Below are positions 46,954 to 58,197 of a DNA stretch of 64,000 nucleotides, one piece after another. Position 1 is the first letter of the stretch; each line of letters begins with the position of its first letter. Where the stretch lies: the NCBI GenBank assembly GCA_011033025.1, contig WFMF01000001.1, positions 983,755-1,047,754 on the forward strand, in the 5' to 3' direction. Position numbers and translations under genes: made by a program. The notes under the pieces were generated by a model. It ran no database searches. It was not told where the DNA came from and worked only from the letters and a program-made list of their open reading frames with translations. This stretch comes from Beroe forskalii (lineage: Eukaryota > Ctenophora > Nuda > Beroida > Beroidae).

Positions 46954-49900
46954 CTAGGACGTTCTCAGTTGATAGTCTGAAAATTGCCGAATTGTTATAG
47001 ATTACAACGAATTTAAAACGGCCCCCATTAAAAAGAATGGTAATAAATTGTGAATTATGATGAAAACAACAGTTCAATCACATCAATCCGTAACTTACCC
47101 CCGTTCTGGGTGATGTATCGGACCCATGGTAGAGCCTGGTAACCACTCTTCTCGATAATCTTCAGATATCTGACCTGTAATCAGATGCATATTCATGAAA
47201 CTGGTAATTTCAACTAGCATCATTCACATGATCAACCTGAACTTGAAGTGAGTATGACGAACTTACAGAAATGTGTTTTACCTTTAAGAGAGTAAGTTTT
47301 AAAAAAGTTGAAATGATAAGAGAAGTTTTGATAAACCAGGAGCTTGTACTTATCATATTCAGCAAGGGGCGTATGATGTGTAGGGGTATATATAGTGCGT
47401 GTTACCTGTATTCCTGACACGGTGAAGTAAGGTATCTCGAACTTTACTTTAATCGGTGGTTTGCCTTCATCCTCCTCTGCCTCAACACTGGGCAGACCGA
47501 AGTGGGCGCGCATAGAAGTCTTTTCCTCCCTGAAACGAGCAGCAAAAAATCAGAAATGGTGTTCTAATAATAAACTATAATCGGGCATTTTCAAATCCTC
47601 AAATTTGTAAAACAAAAAACAGGCTAAAACATGATGTGAATACATTATCTCAAATGAAAGATAAGGTCGCACCTCCAGGGAACTGTTTGATACTCCACAC
47701 TACGGCGTTTTCTTCGGGAACGTATTTCACAGATCCAATGGTTGTCTATGGAAAACGGGTTCGAGAATCGATACAATTGGAGATGAATCCTAGTATAGAG
47801 CGATCAAGATTTCATGTTCTTCAATATTCATTATTCACCAATAAAACCTGAAATACCCCGGAACAAACCTTAAACTTTGGAGAATCTGCATCAAGGGGTA
47901 CTGGGATGATTATTTCAACGTTGTTTGCCGTCGATCTTCTCTTGAACTGACTTTTAGCCTGAAAAGATTGTTCAGTAACCACGAATAGTCCAAAATCTGT
48001 TAGGTATGTCAATGTAGTAACACTTATAAGTGGTACCAAACGCCAAAATTTTGTATGAGTCATGACATGAATCAAGGTAATATGAAACACTAATTTGGAC
48101 TCCAACGAATTTGGATTAAGAGTTCAGTCCAAGAATATCATCTTACACATTTCATTTTGTGTATTAAACCCAGCAGCGAATCCAAATATCAGCTCATTCA
48201 ATTTCATCGCAGCCATTGTCGGCAATGGAGGCATATAAAGTTTGTTTCTCAATCAATGAACTTGGCCTTCTAGATTCAATGGATAATTAATCTTCTTAAA
48301 CCACCGTGTACTGCTCAATGACCCCTGAGGCACCCAAGAAGGATTTCAAAGAATGATTAAAATCCTTGCGCGCGCACGCGCGCGGCTCAAAATATTGTTG
48401 ACATTGAAAACCCGCATCACGAGAATGTCACCGCGGCGTACGTAAATTTTCGTTTTTGGACCCAACATATGATCTTTCCCCAAAAGTGGAACAAATGTGT
48501 AACAATCTGCTGTCATATACGCGCATCTTGTATCAATCTGAGGCATATTCCATGGGCCAGAGATCGCAATGGTTTGACTTTCTAATGATGTAAATGTATA
48601 GTAGAGGCATTGAACCTATAGTGTTGATAGGTTTTTAGGGTATAGTAGCCGTCATGGCACCACCACATAGCCGCCAAAGCCACCTATTATTATACTCGAG
48701 AATGCCGAATTTCCAAGGCATTTTAGCCGGTCAAAATGGGTCATAGGTACTCCAATTGTTGCTACAAATGTACTAGATAGTGCATCTCATGGTATTCCAT
48801 CCGTAAACCACGCTGGTAATGCTTGGAGAAGTGGAACATAGTTTCTGAGGAAAGTGGAACAAATGTGTAACAATCTGCTGTCATATACGTGCATCTTGTA
48901 ACAATCTGCTGTCATATTGCAGGGGCCAGAGGTCGCATTGGTTTGACTTTCTAAGGATGTAAATGTAAAGTAGAGGCATTGAACCGATAGTGTTGATAGG
49001 TTTTTAGGGTATAGTAGCCGTCATGGCGCCACCACATAGCCGCCAAAGCCACCTATTATTATACTCGAGAATGCCGAATTCCCAAGGCATTTTAGCCGGT
49101 CAAAATGGGTCATAGGTACTCCAATTGTTGCTACAGAATATGTACTAGATGGCTAATATACATTTACATCCTTAGAAAGTCAAACCAATTCAATCTCTGG
49201 TCCATGGAATATGACAGCAGATTGTTACAAGATGCGCGTATATGACAGCTTGGGTATTTTATATTTGTTCCTTTTCCTCAGAAACTGTTCCTTCTCAAGC
49301 ATTTCCCAGCGTGGTTTGGAATGAGTATGGCACTATCTATACATTTGTAGCAACAATTTGGAGTACTTACTTATTTTGACCGGCTAAGTGCCTTGGAAAT
49401 TCGGCATTATCAGTATAATAATAGTGGCTTTGGCAATGTGGTATATGACAGCAGCTATGCCCAAAACCTATCGGCACTATCGGTTTCCATGCCTCTGCAT
49501 TCACATCCTTAGAAAGTCAAACCAATTCGTCTGCGGCATAAATCTGTTTAACAGTGACCCGCAAGATGCGCGTACAGCAGACACATTGTTCCACTTTCTC
49601 GAAACATATTTACTACCCAGCTTTTCCCCGCGTGGTTTTTTAATTTGGTCCCCGAAAACTTTTCTTTACATCTGAGGGAAAAATTTTTGTACCTATGACC
49701 CCTTTTTTTCCCGGGAAAAAAGCCTTGAAACCATTCTCAAAAATTTAAAAATAGGGGGCTTTGGCGGCTTTTTTGGGGCCCATGAGGGAACTTTCCCTAA
49801 AAAATATCAACAATTCGGGTTTAATTTCACTTCATTCCCCATCCTTTGAAAATCAAACCAATTCGATCTCTGGCCCATGGTTGAAATGAATTGTTACAAG

Positions 49901-52900
49901 ATTTTCCGTTTTCCAGTTTTTACCCCCATTTTTCCCCTTTCCCCAAAAATATGTCCCCTTCTCCCAAACGGGCCCCGCGTGGTTTTCGGATGGAATTCAT
50001 AAAATTACTTTTCTAGTACATCTTGGGAAAAATTGGGGAATTTTTGACCCTTTGACCGGGTAAAAAGTTAAAATTGGGATTTGGGAAAAATAGGTGGGTT
50101 TGGCGGCTATGTGGTGGGCGCCATGGCGGCTACTATGCCTAAAACCTATCAACACTATCGGTTCAATGCTTCTACTAGCCATTCACATCCTTAGAAAGTC
50201 AAACCAATTCGATCTCTGGCCCATGGAATATGACAGCAGATTGTTACAAGATGCGCGTATATGACCTTGAGATTGTTACATTGTTCCACTTTCCTCAGAA
50301 ACTATGTTCCACTTCTCCAAGCATTCCCAGCGTGGTTTTACGGATGGAGCCTACCATAAGATGCACTATCTAGTACATCTGTAGCAACAATTGGAGTACC
50401 TATTACCCATTTTGACCGGCTAAAATGCCTTGGAAATTCGGCATTCTCGAGTATAATAATAGGTGGCTTTGGTGGCTATGTGGTGGCGCCATGACGGCTA
50501 CTATACCCTAAAAACCTATCAACACTATCGGTTCAATGCCTCTACTTTACATTTACATCCTTAGAAAGTCAAACCAATGCGACCTCTGGTCCATGGAATA
50601 TGACAGCAGATTGTTACAAGATGCGCGTATATGACAGCAGATTGTTACACATTTGTTCCACTTTCCTCAGAAACTATGTTCCACTTCTCCAAGCATTCCC
50701 AGCGTGGTTTACGGATGGAATACCATAAGATGCACTATCTAGTACATTTGTAGCAACAATTGGAGTACCTATGACCCATTTTGACCAGCTAAAATGCCTT
50801 GGAAATTCGGCATTCTCGAGTATAATAATAGGTGGCTTTGGTGGCTATGTGGTGGCGCCATGACGGCTACTATACCCTAAAAACCTATCAACACTATCGG
50901 TTCAATGCCTCTACTACACATTCACATCCTTAGAAAGTCAAACCAATTCGATCTCTGGCCCATGGAATATGACAGCAGATTGTTACAAGTTGCGCGCATT
51001 TGTTCCGATTTTGTTCCATTTTTGTTCCAAAATCGGCGAAAGACTGACTCGGACCCAAATGCCCCGCTGACCTGAGCCGAAAAACGCGATCGGCTTATTT
51101 TTCAAAACAACGTGTTTTAGGCCACGTAAGGTGTCAAAAGGTTGCCCCACGATGACATCTCATTAAATTCTGCCTCTAAAACATGTCTGTGACATTTTGG
51201 TGATAGTAGCAGCCATAAAAACAAGAAATCAAAGTTCGCAACATCAAGACATAAAACCAACCTTTATCATGTACTCGACTCTGCTGTGAGAATGGCGTTC
51301 TATCACACTTTCAATGAGCATGAGGGGTTTAGACTGCGTGTTCAGCCGGTAACTCATCAGCTCAAACTCTCCATCGGGCGGAACGAAGGATATGGTTCGG
51401 TCGTTTTCAAACCTGAGCAAATTCAATTTGTCAGATATATTGGAAAAATTTTTGAGTAAAATTGAAACGTCTGATGGATTCGAAGTGATTTGAGCGATAA
51501 TATGCCTTTAGTCTGAATCTGTGGAATGAATAGACGACGTTTCTTGAGTTCAATGTTCCTAGTTACTGCTCTCGATATCATTATTCCTTATATGGAATAA
51601 GTACCAGTGCTGGTACACTAACGATGTTTGTTGTAATACCTTGTACACATACCACACTATTATACAATTATCATGATAATAACGATAAATCAAGGACTGA
51701 TGATTATGTCAAGAGCAGTAGGTACCAAACTGAAGTAGTTATTGTATTCCCGGAATAACAGAGTACAATTTTCACTGAAACCGAAACAATAGGTACATTA
51801 CGACCTATCTACGATTAGAGCTGGGCAAGTAGGTACTTGGTTACTGTACACTGTTCACACTGAAATACACTCGATAATACACTGTTCAATACTGAAATTA
51901 CACACAATATACTTTAGACACAGCACCCCGTTCAATGTGCATTTTACCAGCACACTTGACGATTTAATGTGTATTTTACAGTACCAAGTACATCTGCACT
52001 GAACAAAGTACATTTCACAACGCACTTTACAATCAAATGTACATACAAACAGTAATTCAAATACCTAGAGAGTCTGACACACTGGTGGAACTTGACATCC
52101 TCCAACTCTACCGCCTTGCTCTTGCTCCTGCCCGTACTCTCAAACAGGATCTTATCATTCAGACCCAGTCTCAGTTCTGGCATGCCACTCAGCATCACCT
52201 TCATCTTCACGGAGCCTACTATCTCGCTCTGGAGTACGTTACCCTTGGCAGATACCTGGAAAAGGTGGGTTACGGAAAAATTAGGGAAGGAACTCTCAAT
52301 TTTCTTATCGTTCTAATGCAAGCAAAGTACAACCTTTCTTTATAAACATCAAAACTACTTCTTAAAACCAGGTAAATGGACCCATATCGAAATAGAACCA
52401 TCATCAAACCAACACCTACCAGCAAGTTTATGCTCTCAACAACGTCTAAGAAGACTTCGTTTTTCCTGTACTTGATGCCCTCAGGTCGCCATGACACTGC
52501 GTTAGTAACGGTAGGCGGGGGTCGGGGGGCAACCTCCATTTTATGTGACTCTTGAGTAATAAACCTGGAAAGGAGCCAAGTTTAGGATGAGTGGACGACT
52601 CGATATTTCAATCACATACTTATACAGGCATTATAAATGAGGTCATTGTGATAACATTGAATGGTAGATTGATAGCATGGAAAATTCAATGACGTGTAAA
52701 CATATCGTTGGAGATATAGGTAACGCTTTGAACAACTCAAAGTACCACCGTACAACATAATACAACAAAAACTCGTTAGCCTACCGCCCTAGAAATTAAA
52801 CATGAATGCTGCATAACTACTATCATCTCAATTTGAGATTTGTGCATGCACCTCAGCATTACAGCCTAGAAATTGATTTGAAACTCACTCCTGTAAGACT

Positions 52901-53767
52901 TTAGGGTCGGTAGTCTGGGGATAACCAAAGTCCATGAACTCATCCAATAACTCGTACACTATCACAAAGTTATCCCTAATACTCTCCTCTTCCACCTCTT
53001 TGAAATACTCCATAAACGCCTGAAATGTTTACATTCAAAGCTACATTAAGAAAACAAGATAAGGATGACTTTCAAAAGGACGTAAATAAAACATGAAATT
53101 AACAAGAACAATCGTTCTTGTGGGCTACTTTTGTGCTAATGCGTTCTAATTTGTCGCATTTAGGATCATTAAAATTTGCAAAGCGCACCGAAATTTTTCT
53201 AAAACACTGACTAGATATTTACCTGAACCATTCTGTACAGATACACAAAGATAAGAGCGATGTTAGCATTGGTTCTCGTCATGGCAACAATATACAGATT
53301 GCTGTATTTGATGTAGGCAAAGGTGGTCTTCTCATGGGTGAGGATGGGGCTGACTGTTCCCTCCTCTTCTACCTGAAAACAAGGGGAATTATGGGGTGAA
53401 TAAGAGAATAGGTTAAGGAATGCTCTATGGAATGTGGCAACAAATGAGTGCTCCTATGTGTGCGACATGCATTTAATTGATACCCAATAAATACTATGTC
53501 AAATAACCAAATAACTCGCGACCATACACCACAAACCTCTGTGATGAGGGGCATGAAGTGATCAATATCTGACATGGGGATATCTCCTCTGTAATTCCGT
53601 GATATCAAAACCTGGAACAAGGAACATAATCAGGTTCAAAACATGAAAACATGGGCAAGACATCAAAAATTTTATTTGCATCTGTGTTCTAATAGCACAA
53701 TGAAATTTGAAATATATGTACATACCTTTCCTTTGAGATCAAGGATGAACACTGCTGATGCAGACAT
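46954..53767 (-). CDS. AP1M1: AP-1 clathrin adaptor complex, mu subunit
   Basis: The medium chain of AP-1, which selects YxxPhi cargo at the trans-Golgi and endosomes. Twelve exons, start to stop: 53726-53767 (MSASAVFILDLKGK), 53537-53611, 53223-53372, 52889-53019, 52420-52564, 52065-52255, 51262-51412, 47869-47958, 47673-47745, 47406-47529, 47099-47174, 46954-46976 (DYQLRTS, TAG). An N-terminal longin-like domain (NYRGDIPMSDIDHFMPLI) is followed by the mu homology domain (GIKYRKNEVFLDV, LSGMPELRLGLNDK, DRTISFVPPDGEFELMSYRL, DADSPKFK, MRAHFGLPSVEAEE). Length and order match the AP1M1/AP1M2 family, with very high conservation. By my count, the 47673-47745 / 47406-47529 junction is one base out of phase, probably a sequence error. 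The 3.3-kb intron at 47,959-51,261 is filled with inverted tandem repeats. Confidence 0.95.
48480..51000. repeat. ~340-370 bp repeats in opposed orientations (AP1M intron)
   Basis: Two units run in one orientation at 48,480-49,150 and about five in the other at 49,150-50,990. The marker CCTTAGAAAGTCAAACCA recurs at about 49,170, 49,508, 50,190, 50,560 and 50,928. Units contain GACGGCTACTATACCCTAAA, TTTTGACCGGCTAAAATGCC and ATGACAGCAGATTGTTACAA. The layout is a large imperfect palindrome. Confidence 0.9.
49560..50115. other. Corrupted-looking stretch within the AP1M intron repeats
   Basis: Within the repeat block the units become irregular, with many homopolymer runs (AAAAA, TTTTTTT, CCCC, GGGG) in place of the expected bases, though the underlying unit can still be followed ('ccatcctttgaaaatcaaaccaa' stands for 'ccttagaaagtcaaacca'). 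This looks like low-quality consensus rather than evolved sequence. Confidence 0.6.
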
Positions 53768-54389
53768 CCTGAACCTATAAAAAATGTATTAAGTTTATAG
53801 CCATTTAAAGGGGTTTAATTTAAAAATCAAAGATTTCATGGGTTTGTAAATGGAATATAAAATAGTTGGGTTTATGTTGAACTGTTGGAAAAGGCCAGAA
53901 TAACATAGGATATTTTAATGTCATGTCCATATTTTAAATTTGGGACATTCATTGCATACCTTGAAATAAGAACAATAGTTTTGAAATTGAATACATGAAT
54001 AAAAATATCAAAAGCATAATAATTTTTTGAATACTTGATTTATGGCATATAAAACATCTCTTTTGAAATTAGATGACTTTTATAATACAGCATCATGGTA
54101 GATTCGATACTTATAGTATTTAATAGTTGATAATTCATATCAACTAGGCTCAAACATTTCATCTCGTAAAATACATCTACAAGTTTTACAATCATGCATG
54201 AAATGTTGAAATCATTTGAAATATCATCTCATATACCATCTGAAATTCCTTGTTGCAGTTATATTAACAGAATCCAGATCTTAGGGCCTGATCTGAAGGC
54301 ATCAAAAAAAGGCATCAAAAAAAGGCATCAAAAGGTCTGCAAAATATCTCGACATTTTCGTAGTTTGAATGAAGTAGCAATAATAAGAA
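53768..54389. other. Spacer between AP1M and the TEDC1-like gene
   Basis: About 620 bp, AT-rich. Contains a short GGCATCAAAAAAA tandem near 54,297-54,332. Likely AP1M promoter and TEDC1-like 3' untranslated region. Confidence 0.4.
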
Positions 54390-55352
54390 TTAATCACACA
54401 TATTATCAACAATAGTTTGAATCAGTTCCTTCTGTTCACAGATCTTATTTTGAATTTCCTTTAACTGAAAATTCAAATTTTGTGTTGACAAATTAATACC
54501 CCTATCAGATGCGCCATGAACAAAGACATTGCCAAACAAAGTGTTGGTGCCAGTTTCTTCTGAGAGCTGAAAATCAATTTTTGCTTGTAATTCAATAATT
54601 TGTTCAAGAAGTTTGTGCTCATCACTTTGGGAATCATGTAAATCATATGATACAGAGTTCACCCACTTTTCAAAGATGGAATACTCAGAATAGAACTTTG
54701 CCATTGCATTCACAATAGCATGAATGTTGTCAAGTTCCTTCAGTTCACTAGATATATCATCATTATTCCTGACATGTATATCAAGTGCTGTCAATCCATG
54801 AATAGTACTTCCAGGTAGCTTTAACACAGGATAAGATTCATTTTCAGTGGATGATCCTGATAAAGTGAAACAGAACTCTCTGAGTAAACGTTGCAATTTT
54901 GATTTCTGATAGTAATTGGACAACAACAACTGATAATGTTCAATATCTTCAAAGGATTCAGATAAAGTAGGACTAGGAAGAGATGGCTGACAGTTAAGTA
55001 GTTTTCTCAGTCTGCACATTGTTTTCTGCTCAAACATTTGTATTACTTTTATCCTTTCAATTATCCACACAAAGAATTTAAGGCAAGCATATGAGCTGAT
55101 TTCCATAGAATTCCACAGGGGGAAACCAATGAGCTTAGCAACTTCAAAAAGTTCTTCTTTTGTTTCAGTTTTTGAGGACTCAGGACATGTTGCATCAGAA
55201 ATGAAGTTAACCAAGTCAATTAAGAAAGCTGTAACATTGGGCAATGCTTTTGGATCATTGAACTTGCTCAAACGCAATGTTTCAGGGTGGATTGAAAGAT
55301 TGAAGTGAGCAAAGAGATCCCTTATGTTCAGTATCACATCCTTGATTGCCAT
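54390..55352 (-). CDS. TEDC1: Tubulin epsilon and delta complex protein 1-like
   Basis: A single-exon frame of 320 codons with ATG at 55,350-55,352 (MAIKDVILNIRDLFAHFN). The segment PETLRLSKFNDPKALPNVTA resembles the vertebrate TEDC1 N-terminus (a short helix, then 'FRRAKFDRPEA'), and FEKWVNSVSYDL aligns with its C-terminal 'FWQWMDTV' region; the end is coiled coil (LEQIIELQAKIDFQL; LKEIQNKICEQKELIQ). TEDC1 works with delta- and epsilon-tubulin in centriole triplet stability. The assignment is by remembered similarity over short motifs, so moderate. It is the only intronless gene among intron-rich neighbours, which could mean an old retrocopy or intron loss. Confidence 0.6.
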   Translation of the reverse strand: MAIKDVILNIRDLFAHFNLSIHPETLRLSKFNDPKALPNVTAFLIDLVNFISDATCPESSKTETKEELFEVAKLIGFPLWNSMEISSYACLKFFVWIIERIKVIQMFEQKTMCRLRKLLNCQPSLPSPTLSESFEDIEHYQLLLSNYYQKSKLQRLLREFCFTLSGSSTENESYPVLKLPGSTIHGLTALDIHVRNNDDISSELKELDNIHAIVNAMAKFYSEYSIFEKWVNSVSYDLHDSQSDEHKLLEQIIELQAKIDFQLSEETGTNTLFGNVFVHGASDRGINLSTQNLNFQLKEIQNKICEQKELIQTIVDNMCD

Positions 55353-56249
55353 TCTCACCTTATCTCAAATTTGTTATTTATATTAGCATCATTATGACGA
55401 GTCATGAAATCTCTATGCCATCAGAATTTTATCAAATTATGATGAAACTATTAGAATTAACTATAAAACTATGAATGGAATGTCCGATTTTATTTTGCTT
55501 TGATGGCCTAAACTTTTGAAGATGTTTTCAGATGGCATAGTTCATGGAGCTATGTTCTATGCTCTCTATGGCCAACTCAGAGGAATAATGCATACTGATT
55601 TGTTCTGTATAATATGATGAATTATTTTATCTGTATTTTATGCACCATCCATCATGAATATGAATGTTTGAAGCTTTCTTGGCCCATGTGATAATCTATT
55701 TTATTTTGTACTGATGTGTTCATAGAACCATAAAACATGTGATTCATCTCTGGAATTGTAAATTTGATTGACTTACTAACCTGTTGCATGTTGTACACTA
55801 CCAATGAAATATGATTTTCTTTGAAAGTTCGATATCAATTTATTTGATTTAGAAAACTTAAAACTTGATGGGCTATACAGTATATCTATTTGTTCTGACA
55901 TTGGCTCTGGGTGTAAGTGCAAAGTCTATCAATGCAAAACACTTTTATGATTTGAAATGTAAATGTATCCATTCAAATTTTGAAGCAAATGTCAAGTAAG
56001 TAGATCAATAAAAATTTAATTGAATTTATTATTTGGTATAGGTAGGTGATAGTTTATTGTCAGACGTTTTCTGACCCCTACGCCTTCGGTGGGACAATGG
56101 GACCAATGAACGGTTTTGAACCTTTGATTGACTATGGTTGAAAATAAACGCCGCGCGGCACGCCGTGTATTGCGTTATTCAATATTCCTTGATTTCAAAG
56201 TTCAACTCTGGCTTTACTCTCCTCATGCACATTTGCTTTGGACGTCACA
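55353..56249. other. Intergenic, no gene seen
   Basis: AT-rich; probably carries the promoter of the TEDC1-like gene. No exon recognised. Confidence 0.4.
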
Positions 56250-56655
56250 TGTTCACGCGCGGCACTCATTGTTGTCACTTTGTGCGCGCGGCACTCATTG
56301 TTGTCACTTTGTGCGCGCGGCACTCATTGTTAGCAACGTGCGCGCGGCATCTATTGTTAGCAATGTGCGCGCGGCACCCATCGATAGCAATGTGCGCGCC
56401 GCGGCACCCATTGATAGCAATGTGCGCGCGGCACCCATTGTTAGCAATGTGCGCGCGGCACCCATTGTTAGCAATGTGCGCGCGGCACCCATTGTTAGCA
56501 ATGTGCACGCGGCACCCATTGTTAGCAATGTGCGCGCGTCATCTGCACCCATTTTTAGCAATATGCGCGCGCGGCACTCATTGTTAGCAATGTGCCGCTC
56601 ACATTATTAACAATAAGTGACTTGCGCGCGCCCATTGCTAACAATGAGTGCCGCA
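56250..56655 (+). repeat. 27-bp GC-rich minisatellite with inverted last unit
   Basis: About a dozen units of GCACCCATTGTTAGCAATGT-GCGCGCG (27 bp). Each unit contains the small palindrome ATTG..AGCAAT. The last unit (56,628-56,655, GCCCATTGCTAACAATGAGT) runs in reverse, so the array ends as a fold-back. The period is a multiple of three, so frames stay open on both strands (for example the nonapeptide MCARHPLLA). Confidence 0.9.
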
Positions 56656-58197
56656 ATACAATTTGAAATAGCGAAAGCAAAGCGATATCCATCTCGTTGA
56701 TCATATGATATCATCTTATATATAAAGTAAAGTCACACGTGAATAATGTTTGTCTGTAATTCCGTATACAATTAAATTTGAGCTTGCCAAGAAGATATCA
56801 AGAGAAACGAAGGCAAAAGCGAGAAAAGAGGTGCCGTTGCTATGGAAACCAATTTTTGTGCACGTGCAGATTATAATCAGTTCAATGCGAGTGCTTTCTA
56901 TTACGCTACTACTGTTAAATGCTACATGCTGACATAGTTTTTGAAAATTTGACGTTGTTTTACATCAAATTCAAGATCTCAAGATGGAGAATGGATAAAA
57001 CTTGAACAACGGAGGATATTTCAGATGAATTGTTTTCTGTGGCAGTGTTTGGCAGATAATCAATGCTGAGTCGGTGATAACAATAGTAACTATAGTTTCG
57101 AAATTAGCCGTTTAGTTTACAAAGTGTACAATTCAATCGAGTGGAATATAGGTGCAGTAGCAGATTACGAAGACAGTTCCTGGCCTGGATTAATAAAAAC
57201 AAAACAAAATGGTCCAATGTCAGTATCAGTATGAGAATTAACATAGACTTCTTGCAATCAAAACGGAACGCTGGAACAAAACTCACATGGTTAAGCATAA
57301 CTAACACTAACCGACGCCGTTCTATTTTCCACTCTGCTCCTTCATAAAATTTAATAATGATTTAATTGATTTCGTTACGACTAACATTCGATCCAATTGG
57401 AATTTTTGATGTGGTAAGAACTACCAATCAATTTGAATGGTAGTTTTTAAAATTTGCGAACGAGGTGCTGCGTAGCTGTGTGATCTGTGTATATACGTAT
57501 ATTCAGGCTCAACGGGCCTGCTAGTTAATACATAAAATTATAAATATACATTATACATGATACATTTGATATCAGTATCAGCACAGAAATTGAAACTCAT
57601 GTGGTGCACTGGTGCATATGTACGGTTATACCAAGTTTCAGTTTTTTTTTTTGACTATGCAAAATGCAAATTGCAAAAGCTCCGTGCATTGAAGTTTCTC
57701 CTAAAATAATCCAACGTTTTGCCAATTTTAAGGCCAATGGCCATCCTTGTGCCGACTCCTAATTTGGATCGGTCACCAACAACCAATCAAAATACTATTT
57801 CATCATCATACGTGCCTTTTCGTGACGAAAAATATTATTAGATAGCGATTGTAACACCAAAATCAAAACGTTTACACTGGATCATGTCATGCTTGAAGTT
57901 AATGATAATCTTTACTACGGATATTGGATAATCATACACATGGAACACATTCAGATTTCTTAAGATTATACCCTTCCTTATCACTAGGGCACTGCGGGTT
58001 CAGTGTCAATTCAACAATCGCCCTTGATTTGAGCGCGAAATTCCCTGGCTGGGTGACACAATAAGGTGCTCCAAACAAGTGGCAACTTTAAAAAACTCAA
58101 TTCCCATTCCCTTTCCTAAAGTTCTCTACATTTCTGGGCATAGAATTTTTAGTTTAAAACCAGATTTTCTAGCTTTGACAATTAATTTCTGTCATCA
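56656..58197. other. Intergenic between the minisatellite and CEP350
   Basis: No gene seen. 57,370-57,455 resembles 14,980-15,085 (shared GGAATTTTTGATG.GGTAAGAA) and may be a dispersed repeat. Confidence 0.4.

Noticed and set aside
56128-56610. Repeat proteins from the 27-bp minisatellite
   Set aside because: Open on both strands only because the period is a multiple of three; no start context or flanking domain.
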